Assembly (NCBI RefSeq): GCF_009758015.1
Contig: NZ_WSEL01000009.1
Location: 930,001-994,000, forward strand
From: Ramlibacter pinisoli
GTDB taxonomy: Bacteria; Pseudomonadota; Gammaproteobacteria; Burkholderiales; Burkholderiaceae_C
Length of the DNA stretch: 64,000 bases
Direction: 5' to 3'
The notes beneath the pieces were generated by a model that saw nothing but the letters and a program-made list of their open reading frames with translations, had not been told where the DNA came from and did not search any database. The position numbers were made by a program, and so were the translations under genes. This document shows positions 50,293 to 61,791 of the stretch, piece after piece (the first letter of the stretch is position 1; every line of letters begins with the position of its first letter).

Positions 50293-51288
50293 ATGTCTTC
50301 CGCCACCAGCGCGCCGTCCGGCGCCATCACCGACGTCGCCGGCATCGAGGTCGGCCACTGGACCGACACGCGCCGGCCCACCGGCTGCACGGTCGTGTTG
50401 GCGCGCGAGGGCGCCGTCGCCGGCGTGGACGTGCGCGGCGCCGCGCCGGGCACGCGCGAGACCGACCTGCTGGAGCCGTCCAACCTGGTCGAGTGCGTGC
50501 ACGCCGTCGTGCTGGCCGGCGGCAGTGCCTGGGGCCTGGACGCGGCCAGCGGTGCCATGCGCTGGCTGGAGCAACAGGGCATCGGGCTGGCGGTCGGGCC
50601 GGGTCGCATCCCCATCGTGCCGGCGGCCGTGCTGTTCGACCTCTACCTCGGCGACACGGCGGTCCGGCCCGACGCGGCGGCCGGCCACGCGGCCTGCGTC
50701 GCCGCCAGCCGGCAGGCGCCGGCCGAGGGCAACGTCGGCGCCGGCGCCGGCGCCATCGTCGGCAAGATCTTCGGCATCGAGCAGGCGATGAAGGGCGGCA
50801 TCGGCAGCGCGTCGGTGCGCGTGAACGGCGTGACGGTGGGCGCGCTGGTCGCCTGCAATGCGCTGGGCGACGTGGTCGATCCCGCCACCGGCCGCGTCAT
50901 CGCCGGCTCCCGCCGGCCCGACGGCACCGGCCTGCTCGACACGCGCCGGGCCCTGCTGGCCGGCCAGCCGCCGCGCCGCCTGGTGCCGGCCGCGAACACC
51001 ACCATCGGCGTCATCGCCACCGACGCCGTGCTGTCCAAGGCGCAGGCGAGCCGGCTGGCCACCGTGGGCCACGACGGCCTGGCGCGCACCATCAACCCGG
51101 CCCACACCATGCTCGACGGAGACACCCTGTTCGCGCTGGGCACCGGCGCCAGCGGCATCGCCGCCGAGATGATGCTGCTGGCCACGATGGCCGCCGAGGC
51201 GGTGGCGCTGGCCACCTTGCGCGCGGTCCAGGCCGCGCGCGGCGTCACGCTGGGCGCCCTTCACCTGCCCGCGGCATGCGACCTGTAG
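50293..51288 (+). CDS. P1-family (DmpA-type) peptidase
   Basis: From 50293 the protein is 331 residues. Family features: 'ITDVAGIEVGHWTDTRRPTG', 'VVLAGGSAWGLDAASGAMRW', 'NVGAGAGAIVGKIFG' and, near the C-terminus, 'TDAVLSKAQASRLATVGHDG' then 'LARTINPAHTMLDGDTLFAL'. P1 enzymes (DmpA, BapA, nylon endo-hydrolase NylC) are self-cleaving N-terminal nucleophile hydrolases acting on beta-amino or D-amino peptides; the cleavage would fall before the nucleophile Thr/Ser in the later part. No signal peptide. The next gene starts 5 bp after its stop. Confidence 0.9.
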   Translation: MSSATSAPSGAITDVAGIEVGHWTDTRRPTGCTVVLAREGAVAGVDVRGAAPGTRETDLLEPSNLVECVHAVVLAGGSAWGLDAASGAMRWLEQQGIGLAVGPGRIPIVPAAVLFDLYLGDTAVRPDAAAGHAACVAASRQAPAEGNVGAGAGAIVGKIFGIEQAMKGGIGSASVRVNGVTVGALVACNALGDVVDPATGRVIAGSRRPDGTGLLDTRRALLAGQPPRRLVPAANTTIGVIATDAVLSKAQASRLATVGHDGLARTINPAHTMLDGDTLFALGTGASGIAAEMMLLATMAAEAVALATLRAVQAARGVTLGALHLPAACDL

Positions 51289-51293
51289 CGTCG

Positions 51294-52634
51294 ATGACGA
51301 AGGCGATCCGCTACACCGTGGTCTCGGTGCGGGACCTGCTGATCTCGGCCGGGCCCGTCGCGGCGCTGGCGATCGGGCTGCTGGTGCTGGCCTACCTGTG
51401 GCTGGACCCCGCCCCGCCGCGCACCGTGCGGCTGGCCACCGGACCGGCGCAGAGCGCCTACGACGAATTCGGCAAGCGCTACAAGGCGGAACTGGCGCGC
51501 AACGGCATCGAGGTGGTGCTGGTGCCCAGCGGCGGCTCGACGGCCAACGAGCGGCTGCTGCGCGACGGCAAGGCCGACCTGGCGTTCGTGCAGGGCGGCA
51601 CCTCCGGCGGCGACACCAACCGGCCGCTGGTCGAGGGCCTGCAGTCGCTCGGCAGCCTGTTCCTCGAGCCGGTCTGGCTGTTCTACCGCGAGGACGCGGC
51701 GAAGAAGAAGGTGCCCGACGGCACCCTCACCGCCCTGCCCCAGCTCGAAGGGCTGCGGCTGAACGCCGGCTCGCGCGGCAGCGGCGTGCCGCGCATGATG
51801 CGGCGCCTGTTCGAGGCCAACCGCATCGACCCGGCCAGCATGACGCTGTCGCAACTTGAACAGACGCCGGCGGTGACCGCCTTCCTCGACGGCAGCATCG
51901 ACGCCCTGGTGTTCGCCTCGGCGCCCGAATCGCTGATGGTGCAGATGCTGCTGCAGACGCCCGGGGTCAAGCTGATGGACTTCGCGCAGGCCGACGCCTA
52001 CTCGAGCCGCTTCGGCTTCCTCACCCCGGTGGTGCTGCCGCGCGGCATCGTCGACCTGTCGCAGGACCTGCCGGCGCAGCCGGTGCGGCTGGTCGCGACC
52101 ACCACCGCACTGCTCACGCGCGAGGAGACCCACCCGGCGCTGGTGCAGCTGTTCGCGCAGGCCGCGCGCACCATCCACAGCCCCGCCGGCTGGTTCAACC
52201 GGGCACGTGCCTTCCCTAGCATCGAGCAGAGCGAGTACCCGATCTCGCGCGAGGCCGAGCGGGCCATCCAGGGCGGCATGCCGTTCCTGCAGCGCTACCT
52301 GCCGTTCTGGCTGGCCAACACGGTCGAGCGCATGTGGCTGGCACTGGGCATCATCATCGCGGTGCTGCTGCCGCTCTCGCGCATCGTGCCGCCGCTGTAT
52401 GCGTTCCGCATCCGCTCGCGCGTGTTCCGCTGGTACGCGCAGCTGCGGGCGATCGAGGAACGCGGCGCCGAGGAGCCGGGCAGCACGCCGGAACTGGTGC
52501 GCGAGCTCGACGCGCTGGAGCACCGCGTGGCCCAGGTGACCGTGCCGCTGTCCTATGCCGACGAGCTGTATGCGCTGCGCTCCAACATCAACCTGGTGCG
52601 CTCGCGCCTGTCGACGGCGCGCGCCACGGCGTAG
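51294..52634 (+). CDS. TAXI-family TRAP solute-binding protein with C-terminal membrane helix
   Basis: The ATG at 51294 gives 446 residues; an ATG at 51276 would overlap the upstream gene. An N-terminal helix (about residues 15-38, 'ISAGPVAALAIGLLVLAYLW') anchors the protein. The TAXI domain follows: 'TVRLATGPAQSAYDEFGKRY', 'GGSTANERLLRDGKADLAFV', 'GSLFLEPVWLFYRED'. A second helix near residue 350 ('MWLALGIIIAVLLPLSRIVP') and a charged, coiled-coil-like tail are not part of ordinary TAXI receptors. No TRAP permease is adjacent, so it may be a sensor or an orphan receptor. Confidence 0.87.
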   Translation: MTKAIRYTVVSVRDLLISAGPVAALAIGLLVLAYLWLDPAPPRTVRLATGPAQSAYDEFGKRYKAELARNGIEVVLVPSGGSTANERLLRDGKADLAFVQGGTSGGDTNRPLVEGLQSLGSLFLEPVWLFYREDAAKKKVPDGTLTALPQLEGLRLNAGSRGSGVPRMMRRLFEANRIDPASMTLSQLEQTPAVTAFLDGSIDALVFASAPESLMVQMLLQTPGVKLMDFAQADAYSSRFGFLTPVVLPRGIVDLSQDLPAQPVRLVATTTALLTREETHPALVQLFAQAARTIHSPAGWFNRARAFPSIEQSEYPISREAERAIQGGMPFLQRYLPFWLANTVERMWLALGIIIAVLLPLSRIVPPLYAFRIRSRVFRWYAQLRAIEERGAEEPGSTPELVRELDALEHRVAQVTVPLSYADELYALRSNINLVRSRLSTARATA

Positions 52635-52640
52635 GCCGGC

Positions 52641-54878
52641 CTAGCTGCCAGGCCTTTCCGCGCTGTTGCGCAAGGCCGCCTGCGCGACGGCATCGAGCGC
52701 GCCGTCGACCACCGCCGCCCCGGACACCAGCCGCAGGGTGCCGGCCTGCACCATGGTGGCGGCCAGCCGCGGCGTCATGGATTGGGTCCGGCCGCTCGCG
52801 CCGGTGAACATCAGCAGCGTGCCGTGCGGGCTGATCCAGCTGAGCTGCCAGCGCGAGGCGCCGCCTTCCAGCTGCAGGTCGACCCAGCTGCCCGCCTGCA
52901 GGGCGGCCGGCAGCTCCGGGGGCGAACCGTCGGCACCGGAGACCAGGCTGCCGGGCCCCTCGGTGGCCTGGAACAGCGGCTGCCCGGTCGCCAGCGCCGA
53001 ATCCATGAAGCCGGTCTGCTGCGCCTCGTCGGGTGCCAGCCAGCTGCCGCCTTCGAGCGCCGGACCGAGCAGCCCTTCCAGCTCCTGCCGGCCGCGCGCG
53101 AGACTGTCGGCGTCATGCGGCTGCGCCGGCGTGCCCTTGAGCGCGCGCTGGTGCAGGTCGGCCAGCCGGTCGAGGAAGTGGCGCACCTGCACCTGTCCGT
53201 AGCCCACCAGCTGCAGCCCCTGGCGGATCGTCTCGACCAGCGCCGGCAGGCGCCGGCCGAGGCGAGCCGCCGCGGCCGGCGTGGTGTGCGGCAGCACGCT
53301 CCAGAGCAGCTCGGGGACGGCCGCGCGGAAGCCACCGGGATCCTGCCGCCCCTCGGTGTCGCCCAGCTGCGCCTGCGCCATGACCTGCGGCCAGGGACCG
53401 AGCAGGAAGGCGGCGACCTCGGGCGGTGCCAGCGCGAGGTCGTTGCGGCCCTGCATCTCGGTGGCCAGGCGCGAGGCCAGCAGGTTGCGCTGCTCCGCCT
53501 TGAGCAGCGCGCGCACCGCCTTCTCGCGCTGGCGCCGCTCGCGCGACTGGGTGCGGGTCCAGGTGTCCTCCAGCGTGTGCAGCGCGAAGCCGTACGGCTC
53601 CGACCCCGTGACGTGGGTGGCCACGAGGGCGTCGACCGCCTCGCGCAGCGGCGTGATGAAGGCGTCGAAGCCGGGCTCGCGCTCGGACTGCCAGGCCAGG
53701 CTGCGCGTGGTCATCTCGTCGAGGAAGCGGCGCGCCGGATGGAGGCGGTCGCTGAAGAAGCGCGGGTCGGCCAGGGCCAGCCGCAACAGGGCCGGCTCCA
53801 GCGCCAGCAGCGCCTGGCGCACCGGTTGCAGCAGGCGCTCGTCGCCGGCCAGGTTCTCCACCATCAGGCTCACCACCTCCAGCGCCAGGGCCTGGCCCGG
53901 CCGGTGGACTTCGGACTTCAGGGCCTCGCGCAGGCCGGCCGTGCCCTGGCCGGCCTCGCGCTCGCGCTGGCGCAGGCGCCGCATGACCGCGTCGACATGG
54001 CGGATCTCCTGCAGCACCTCGAAGGCGGCGGGCAGGGTTTCGGCGAAGGCGGTCGCCGGCGCGCCGTTGGCGCCGGCCGGGGCCGGAGCATGGGCGCCGC
54101 CCCGGGCGCCGCCGGGCGCATCCGGCTCCAGTTCGCCGGACAGCAGGCGCTGCAGCGAGCGGATGGTCAGCAGCGTGCTGGGCTGCGGCGCCGCGGCGGC
54201 GTCGGCCGCACCGGGTGCCCGCGCCGGCGCGCTGGCCACGATCTGGAAGCCGGCCCCGCTGACGCCCTGCGCGCGCAGCGACGCGCTCAGCCGGCCGTAG
54301 TCGTGCGCCAGTTCGGGGCCCAGCGCCTCGCCCAGGAACTGCAGCCAGCGCGTGCGCACGCGCGCCGGCACCGGGCTTTGCTGGACCACCGTGCGCAGGC
54401 TGCGCACGTAGGCGTCGGGCCGCAGCGGATTGCGGTCGCTCTGCACGTTGCGCAGGCCCTGGGCGGCGCAGACCAGCGCATTGAGCTGCACCAGCTCGCC
54501 CTCGACCGCGCTGGCCACGGCCTGCTGGGTGCGCAGCACCTCGACCCCTTCCTGCACCTGGTCGTCATCGACCAGCTCCAGTTCGGCAAAGCTCAGGGTC
54601 CCGGCCGGCCGCGGCGTCCCGTTGCCGGCGATGGCCAGCGAGAACTCGGCCAGCAGGGCCTGCGGGTAGGCGACCGACAGCGCCCCCTCATGCCGCGCCA
54701 GCAGTTGCAGCGCGTCGTGCACCAGCTGGCGCTCGAGCGGATCGGCCGCCCGCGCGAGCCGGCCGGCCGTCGTGCCCTGGGCGCGCAGGATGGCGCGCTG
54801 CATCAGGTCGCGCCCCTGCGCCGCCGCCTCCTTGATGCAGGCGCGATAGACGGGCAGGAGGGAAGGTGCAGAAGTCAC
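52641..54878 (-). CDS. DUF1631 family protein (paralogue 1)
   Basis: This 745-residue protein starts at a GTG (54878). The N-terminal region ('LSFAELELVDDDQVQEGVEV', 'NPLRPDAYVRSLRTVV') and C-terminal region ('LSWISPHGTLLMFTGASGRT', then 'MTPRLAATMVQAGTLRLVSG') define DUF1631. The same segments appear in the gene at 56832 ('LTWASPHGTLFMFTSLAGMA'), so the two are paralogues on either side of ettA. No signal peptide or membrane helix; likely a large helical cytoplasmic protein of unknown function. Confidence 0.88.
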   Translation of the reverse strand: MTSAPSLLPVYRACIKEAAAQGRDLMQRAILRAQGTTAGRLARAADPLERQLVHDALQLLARHEGALSVAYPQALLAEFSLAIAGNGTPRPAGTLSFAELELVDDDQVQEGVEVLRTQQAVASAVEGELVQLNALVCAAQGLRNVQSDRNPLRPDAYVRSLRTVVQQSPVPARVRTRWLQFLGEALGPELAHDYGRLSASLRAQGVSGAGFQIVASAPARAPGAADAAAAPQPSTLLTIRSLQRLLSGELEPDAPGGARGGAHAPAPAGANGAPATAFAETLPAAFEVLQEIRHVDAVMRRLRQREREAGQGTAGLREALKSEVHRPGQALALEVVSLMVENLAGDERLLQPVRQALLALEPALLRLALADPRFFSDRLHPARRFLDEMTTRSLAWQSEREPGFDAFITPLREAVDALVATHVTGSEPYGFALHTLEDTWTRTQSRERRQREKAVRALLKAEQRNLLASRLATEMQGRNDLALAPPEVAAFLLGPWPQVMAQAQLGDTEGRQDPGGFRAAVPELLWSVLPHTTPAAAARLGRRLPALVETIRQGLQLVGYGQVQVRHFLDRLADLHQRALKGTPAQPHDADSLARGRQELEGLLGPALEGGSWLAPDEAQQTGFMDSALATGQPLFQATEGPGSLVSGADGSPPELPAALQAGSWVDLQLEGGASRWQLSWISPHGTLLMFTGASGRTQSMTPRLAATMVQAGTLRLVSGAAVVDGALDAVAQAALRNSAERPGS

Positions 54879-54982
54879 GGCACGGATGGGTTTGGCGGAT
54901 TTATACCCACCGCGGCCAGGAATCGCCAGCCCGCGCAGCGGGCACTGCGTTCGCGCGGAATGAATTGCAGCGCGAACACACC

Positions 54983-55018
54983 TTGACCGGGGATCCGGCT
55001 GCGCCGGTCCCCGGTCAA
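54983..55018 (-). terminator. Distal hairpin downstream of ettA
   Basis: TTGACCGGGGA (54983-54993) pairs perfectly with TCCCCGGTCAA (55008-55018), an 11-bp stem. It follows a second hairpin nearer the ettA stop codon. Confidence 0.5.
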
Positions 55019-55030
55019 CTAGCAGATCAC

Positions 55031-55061
55031 CACTCTGGAATCGCGCAGCGATCCCAGAGTG
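55031..55061 (-). terminator. Hairpin directly after ettA stop codon
   Basis: CACTCTGGAATCG (55031-55043) pairs with CGATCCCAGAGTG (55049-55061) with one mismatch, starting 2 bp after the ettA stop. There is no clear T-tract. Confidence 0.55.
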
Positions 55062-55062
55062 A

Positions 55063-56730
<1,668 letters not shown>

Positions 56731-56831
56731 CGGGTTCTCTTGCGCGAAACCCGCGATTATCCCCGCCCCGCCCCTCGCCCCGGCCCGCAGGTCGTGGGTC
56801 GGGCATCCATCCGACGCACGACGGCGCGCGC

Positions 56832-59027
56832 TCAGCCTTCCTTCAGGCTGTTCTTGAGCGCCGCCTTGGCCACCTGGTCGAAGGCGTCGTCGACCACGTT
56901 GCGCTCGGCCACCACCCGCAGCAGGCCTTGCGACCGCAGCCGGTCGAGCGTGCGGCGCGACATCGAATGCGCCATGCCGGCCAGCGAGGTGAACATGAAC
57001 AGGGTGCCGTGCGGGCTGGCCCAGGTGAGCTGCACGCGGGTCCATTGCCCGTCGACCACCAGCTCGGCCCAGGTGCCGGTGCGCAGTTCGGCCACCACCG
57101 CGGGGCGGGCCTCGTCGGCCGGCTCGGCCGGCACGCCGGCGGACAGCAGTTCCTGCGCGGGCAGCGACTCCTCGTCGATCCAGCCCGATTCCTCGGCCTC
57201 GTCCTCGGCCAGCCAGGGGCCGGCGTCGGCCGGCGGCGCGGCCGGTTCGTTCTCCACCGCCTGCGCCGCTTCCTGGGCCGCCGCATCCTGCGCGCCCTTG
57301 AGCGCGGCGGCATGCAGCGTCACCAGGTTGTCGAAGAAGCGCTGGCTGAGCTCGACCGGGTACTCCATGCCGGCGAGGCCCTCGCGCAGCTTGGCGAGCA
57401 GCGGCGGCACCAGCTGGGCCAGGCGGCGGGCTCGGCCGCGCTGGGCGGTCGTTTTCTGCACGCTCCAGATCAGGTCCTCGACGGCGGCGCGGTAGCCGAA
57501 CGGGTCGTCCGACCCGTCGGTGCAGGACAGCTGGGCCTCCGCCACCACCTGGGCCCAGGAGCCCTTGAGGAAGTCGATGACGAAGGGGGCCACCTCGACA
57601 CCCTCGGTCGCCTGCTCGAACTGGACGGCGAGCTTCTGGGCCAGCAGGTTGCGCTGCTCCGCATGCAGCAGCGCGCGGGCGCCCTCCTCGCGGCGCTGGC
57701 GCACCACCTGGTCGTGCTCGGCCCAGACGCCCTGCAGCTGGTCCAGCAGTTCGCCGAAGCCGTCGGCGTCGACCACCTTGCCGTCGCGCAGCGAGCGGCC
57801 GGCGTCCTTCACGGTGTCGAGGAACCGGCGCCAGCCGTCGTCGGACTCGCTCTTGAACGCCAGGCTGCGCTGGGTGATGCGGTCCAGGAACTGGCGTGCG
57901 GGATGGGTGCGATCGCCGAAGAAGCGCGAATCCTGTTCGGCCAGCCGGCGCACGGCCGGCTCGAAGGACCGCAACTGCTCCTTGTAGCCGGGCAGCAGGC
58001 GGTCGTCCTGGGCCAGCGTGTCGAACATGAGGCGCAGCACTTCGTCGCCCAGCTGCCGCCCGAGCCGCGGGCCGGGTGCGGGCTCCTGCCGGGGGGCAGC
58101 CTTGAGCATGTCGACCGGCTCCGCGGGTGCAGGCGCAGGGGCGGCCTTGGGCCGCTGCTCCAGCCGCTTGACCAGCGCATCGACCTGCTTGAGCTCCTGC
58201 AACATCGCCAGGGAGGCCGGAACGGTGTGCCCGAACTCGGGCCTGCCCTGGGGCTGGTCGAAGTCGCCGGCCAGCAGCTTGCGCAGGCGGTCGAGGTTCA
58301 GCAGGGTCTTGGCGATGGTGCCCACCGGCGCCGGCTTGCCGCCGGGGCCGGGCTTGGGTCCGCCGAGCGGCACGGCCGGCTCGACGCCGGACGACCGCAG
58401 CCAGTCGGCCAGTTCGCGGTAGACGCGGCGCAACTGCACGCCCAGCAGACCGGCGGCCGGAGCGATGAGCATCTCGCGGGCCGCACCGTCGGGCATGTGG
58501 CGCGCCAGCGTGCTCTGCAGGGACCGCACGAACACGTCCGGCCGCAGCGGATTGAGGCCGGGCTGGATGGTGCGCCAGCCCAGCAGGGTGCTGACCAGTG
58601 CGTCGAGCGACGGCAGCACGTCGTCGACGGCCAGCGAGACCTCCTGCAGGGCGCGGGCGACCTCGATGCTCTGGTCGAGCTGGTCGTCCTCGAACAGCTG
58701 CAGGTCCTCGTAGCGCAGGACTTCGGTGGCGACCTGGTCCTTGCCGCCGCCTTCGTAGACCAGGCGGCTGAGCTCGGCCTTGTAGGTGGCACGCACCGGC
58801 GCCGCCTGCTTGTCGAGATGGAGGATGGCGGCCTTGACCGCCGGCGCCTGGAAGGCGGCCACGCTTTGCGGGCCGACGGGTGCGAGACCCTTGACCAGCG
58901 ACTGGAGGACGTCGGCCATCAACGGCTCGGCCTGCTGCAGCACCGCGCCCAGGCAGTCGTTGAGCGACGGCTGCAGGGCCGAGGGGTCGTCGGCCACTCC
59001 GAGCCGGAGCTTGAGCATCTTCGCCAT
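56832..59027 (-). CDS. DUF1631 family protein (paralogue 2)
   Basis: The start at 59027 (MAKMLKLRLGVADDPSALQP) is preferred because a -10-like GATAAT lies 10 nt upstream; an ATG at 59039 overlaps that hexamer. The resulting 731-residue protein resembles the gene at 52641 in the regions 'RYEDLQLFEDDQLDQSIEVA', 'NPLRPDVFVRSLQSTLARHM' and 'LTWASPHGTLFMFTSLAGMA'. There are Ala/Pro-rich linkers near the middle. Function unknown. It lies upstream of ettA on the same strand with a 101-bp gap. Confidence 0.88.
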   Translation of the reverse strand: MAKMLKLRLGVADDPSALQPSLNDCLGAVLQQAEPLMADVLQSLVKGLAPVGPQSVAAFQAPAVKAAILHLDKQAAPVRATYKAELSRLVYEGGGKDQVATEVLRYEDLQLFEDDQLDQSIEVARALQEVSLAVDDVLPSLDALVSTLLGWRTIQPGLNPLRPDVFVRSLQSTLARHMPDGAAREMLIAPAAGLLGVQLRRVYRELADWLRSSGVEPAVPLGGPKPGPGGKPAPVGTIAKTLLNLDRLRKLLAGDFDQPQGRPEFGHTVPASLAMLQELKQVDALVKRLEQRPKAAPAPAPAEPVDMLKAAPRQEPAPGPRLGRQLGDEVLRLMFDTLAQDDRLLPGYKEQLRSFEPAVRRLAEQDSRFFGDRTHPARQFLDRITQRSLAFKSESDDGWRRFLDTVKDAGRSLRDGKVVDADGFGELLDQLQGVWAEHDQVVRQRREEGARALLHAEQRNLLAQKLAVQFEQATEGVEVAPFVIDFLKGSWAQVVAEAQLSCTDGSDDPFGYRAAVEDLIWSVQKTTAQRGRARRLAQLVPPLLAKLREGLAGMEYPVELSQRFFDNLVTLHAAALKGAQDAAAQEAAQAVENEPAAPPADAGPWLAEDEAEESGWIDEESLPAQELLSAGVPAEPADEARPAVVAELRTGTWAELVVDGQWTRVQLTWASPHGTLFMFTSLAGMAHSMSRRTLDRLRSQGLLRVVAERNVVDDAFDQVAKAALKNSLKEG

Positions 59028-59250
59028 GGTCGCGTTCATTATCGCGGTCGGGCAGGGCTTTGCGAAGCGTGCGACAATGCAGGCTCTTGCGGGCAGCAGT
59101 CGATCCGCAAGCTCAGCAATCTGCTGGGGAGCCGCCGGCCCAACCGGTGCCCTGCGCTCCCGATTCCAACTCATCTGCCTTCCTGACTGATTCGGCGCCT
59201 TGCGCGCCGTCGGGCCGATGCCATGCGCCAGGTTGGCGCTTCCACAGCTG

Positions 59251-61050
59251 ATGACTTTTGACGAACTGAAACTGGCCCCCGCGATCCTCAAGGCGGTGCG
59301 CGAGCAGGGTTACGAGAACCCGACCCCGATCCAGGCCCAGGCCATCCCGGCCGTCCTGGAAGGCCATGACCTTCTCGGCGGTGCCCAGACCGGCACCGGC
59401 AAGACCGCAGCGTTCACGCTGCCCCTGCTGCACAAGCTCACCATGGCCCGCAGCGCCCGCAACAAGTGGGGCGGCTACGGCGTGCGCGCCCTCGTGCTGA
59501 CGCCCACGCGCGAGCTGGCCGCGCAGGTCGAGGAGTCGGTGCGCACCTACGGCAAGTACCTGCAGCTGGCCTCGACCGTGATCTTCGGCGGGGTCGGCAT
59601 GAACCCGCAGATCGAGCGCATGAAGAAGGGCGTCGACATCCTGGTGGCCACGCCGGGGCGCCTGCTCGACCTGCAGCAGCAGGGCTTCATGGACCTGTCC
59701 ACGGTCGAGATCCTGGTGCTGGACGAGGCCGATCGCATGCTGGACATGGGCTTCCTGCCCGACGTGAAGAAGATCCTGGCCCTGGTGCCCAAGGAAAAGC
59801 AGAGCCTGCTGTTCTCGGCCACGTTCTCGGATGAGATTCGTGACCTTGCTAACAACTTGTTGCGAGATCCCCGTAGCATCCAGGTCACACCCCGCAACAC
59901 CACCGTCCAGCGCATCACCCAGGTGGTGCATCCGGTCGGCCGGGCGAAGAAGAAGCAACTGCTGGCCCACATCATCCAGGAGCACGACTGGAGCCAGGTG
60001 CTGGTGTTCACCCGCACCAAGTTCGGCGCCAACCATGTCGCCGAGTTCCTGAACAAGAACGGCATCACCGCCATGGCGCTGCACGGCAACAAGAGCCAGG
60101 GCGCCCGCACGCAGGCGCTGGGCGGCTTCAAGAGCGGCGAGATCCGGGCGCTGGTGGCCACCGACATCGCGGCGCGCGGCATCGACATCGATGACCTGCC
60201 GCACGTGGTGAACTACGAGATCCCGAACGTGCCGGAGGACTACGTCCACCGCATCGGCCGCACCGGCCGCGCCGGTCGCGAGGGCGCCGCCGTCAGCCTC
60301 GTCTGCCTGGACGAGGAAGGCTTCATGCAGGAGATCGAGCGCTTCACCAAGCAGCAGATCCCGGCCGCGCCCATCGAGGGCTTCGGCCCCGAAGCCGGCG
60401 AGCGTGCCGAGCCCATCGCCATGGGCCGCCAGACCCTGTGGGGCGGCGCCGGCAAACCGCCGAGCCGTGACGTGATGGCGGCGGCCGCCAAGGCGGCGCG
60501 CCAGGAAATGATGCAGCGCATGCGCGAGAACAAGGGCGAGTCCGGCAGCGCGGGCGGACGCGGCGCGCGTGGTGGCCGCGGTGGCAACGGCGCCGGCGGC
60601 AATGCTGGCAACGGCAACGGCGCGAGCCGAGGCAACGGCCAGGGCGGGCGCCAGCGCCCGAACGGCCCGCGGCCGGCGCAGGGCGCCAACGGCGGCTACA
60701 ACGGCGGCAACGGCGCGCCGCAGCAACGCCCGCCGCTGCACGAGGTGCCGCGCCAGCCGCGCGTCGAGCGCGACTTCGACGAGCAGGACGACCGCGACGA
60801 CCGCATGCCGCGCAACGTCGATCCGCTGCGCACCAACCTGCCGAGCCGGCGCGACACCATCGGCGTGAAGCGGCCGGCCAACAACAACGGCGGCCAGCCC
60901 GACCCGATGCGCACCAGCATCGACTCCATGGGTGCCGGGGCGCGGCGCGGCGGCGGCGGTGGCAACCGCAATCGCGGTGGTGGCGGCGGCGGCGGCGGCG
61001 GTGGTTTCGGCTCCCGCAACGACGGCACGCGCCGCTACGGCAACCGCTGA
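59251..61050 (+). CDS. rhlE: RhlE-type DEAD-box RNA helicase
   Basis: The ATG at 59251 ([20 protein letters not shown]) gives 599 residues; the upstream extension to 59200 is rejected. Helicase motifs: Q motif '[11 protein letters not shown]', motif I 'AQTGTGKT', Ia 'PTRELA', II '[13 protein letters not shown]', III 'FSATFS', V '[20 protein letters not shown]' and VI '[13 protein letters not shown]'. The C-terminal ~170 residues are Gly/Arg/Asn-rich RGG-type repeats, as in other proteobacterial RhlE proteins. It probably remodels RNA in ribosome assembly or decay. Confidence 0.95.
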   Translation: MTFDELKLAPAILKAVREQGYENPTPIQAQAIPAVLEGHDLLGGAQTGTGKTAAFTLPLLHKLTMARSARNKWGGYGVRALVLTPTRELAAQVEESVRTYGKYLQLASTVIFGGVGMNPQIERMKKGVDILVATPGRLLDLQQQGFMDLSTVEILVLDEADRMLDMGFLPDVKKILALVPKEKQSLLFSATFSDEIRDLANNLLRDPRSIQVTPRNTTVQRITQVVHPVGRAKKKQLLAHIIQEHDWSQVLVFTRTKFGANHVAEFLNKNGITAMALHGNKSQGARTQALGGFKSGEIRALVATDIAARGIDIDDLPHVVNYEIPNVPEDYVHRIGRTGRAGREGAAVSLVCLDEEGFMQEIERFTKQQIPAAPIEGFGPEAGERAEPIAMGRQTLWGGAGKPPSRDVMAAAAKAARQEMMQRMRENKGESGSAGGRGARGGRGGNGAGGNAGNGNGASRGNGQGGRQRPNGPRPAQGANGGYNGGNGAPQQRPPLHEVPRQPRVERDFDEQDDRDDRMPRNVDPLRTNLPSRRDTIGVKRPANNNGGQPDPMRTSIDSMGAGARRGGGGGNRNRGGGGGGGGGGFGSRNDGTRRYGNR

Positions 61051-61100
61051 ACGAAACGTTCGGTCACCGCACCTCTGGTGACCGTCCGCGGGGCCCGTCG

Positions 61101-61106
61101 CACAAT
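61101..61106 (+). promoter_or_regulatory. -10-like hexamer of NAD(P)-binding protein gene
   Basis: CACAAT ends 6 nt before the ATG at 61113; no Shine-Dalgarno sequence. Confidence 0.35.
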
Positions 61107-61112
61107 CGCACG

Positions 61113-61781
61113 ATGGTCCGCGATCCCTTGGGAAGCCGCTCCGTCCTGCTGGCCGGCGCCACAGGCCTGGTCGGCCGCGAACTGCTCGACGGCCTGCTGG
61201 CCGACAATGCCGTGCGCGAGGTCCACACGCTCTCGCGCCGCGAGTTGCCGCTGCGCCATCCCAAGCTCGCGCAGCACAAGGTCGACTTCGCCGCCCTCCC
61301 CTCGCTGCCACCGGTCGACGAGGCCTACCTCGCGCTCGGCACCACCATCAAGGTGGCCGGCAGCCAGGCCGCCTTCCGTGCGGTCGACTACGACGCCAAC
61401 CTGGCCGTCGCGCGCGCCGCGCGGGCCGCGGGCGCCCGCCGGCTCGGGCTGGTGAGTGCGATGGGCGCCGATGCCGCTTCCAGCCTGTTCTACAACCGGG
61501 TCAAGGGCGAGCTGGAGACCGTGCTGGCGACGCTGGACTATGAAGGCCGGGTGATCGCCCGGCCGTCGTTCCTGACCGGCAACCGCGCCGCGCTCGGCCA
61601 GCCCGAGCGCAGCGGCGAAGGCCTCGCGCTCAAGGTCAGCACCGTGCTGCGGCCCCTCATCCCGGCCAATTACCGGTCGATCGCGGCCAGCGACGTGGCC
61701 GCGGCCCTGTTGCGCACCGTCCCCACCGCCAAGGGCGGCCAGGTCCTGCTGTCGGGGGCGATGCAGCGCAACGCCGGTTGA
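61113..61781 (+). CDS. NAD(P)-binding Rossmann protein (atypical SDR, HTATIP2-like)
   Basis: This 222-residue protein has the dinucleotide-binding motif 'VLLAGATGLVGRELLDGLLA', then 'EAYLALGTTIKVAGSQAAFR', 'LGLVSAMGADAASSLFYNRV' with the YxxxK-like 'YNRVK', and 'RVIARPSFLTGNR'. These match the HTATIP2/TIP30-like atypical short-chain dehydrogenases. Substrate unknown. It lies convergent to the metallophosphoesterase gene. Confidence 0.88.
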   Translation: MVRDPLGSRSVLLAGATGLVGRELLDGLLADNAVREVHTLSRRELPLRHPKLAQHKVDFAALPSLPPVDEAYLALGTTIKVAGSQAAFRAVDYDANLAVARAARAAGARRLGLVSAMGADAASSLFYNRVKGELETVLATLDYEGRVIARPSFLTGNRAALGQPERSGEGLALKVSTVLRPLIPANYRSIAASDVAAALLRTVPTAKGGQVLLSGAMQRNAG

Positions 61782-61791
61782 CGGCACCGGC

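Noticed and set aside
60540..61030. Gly/Arg/Asn-rich C-terminal stretch as a separate gene or repeat array
   Set aside because: It is in frame with the helicase and is the RGG-type tail usual for RhlE proteins.
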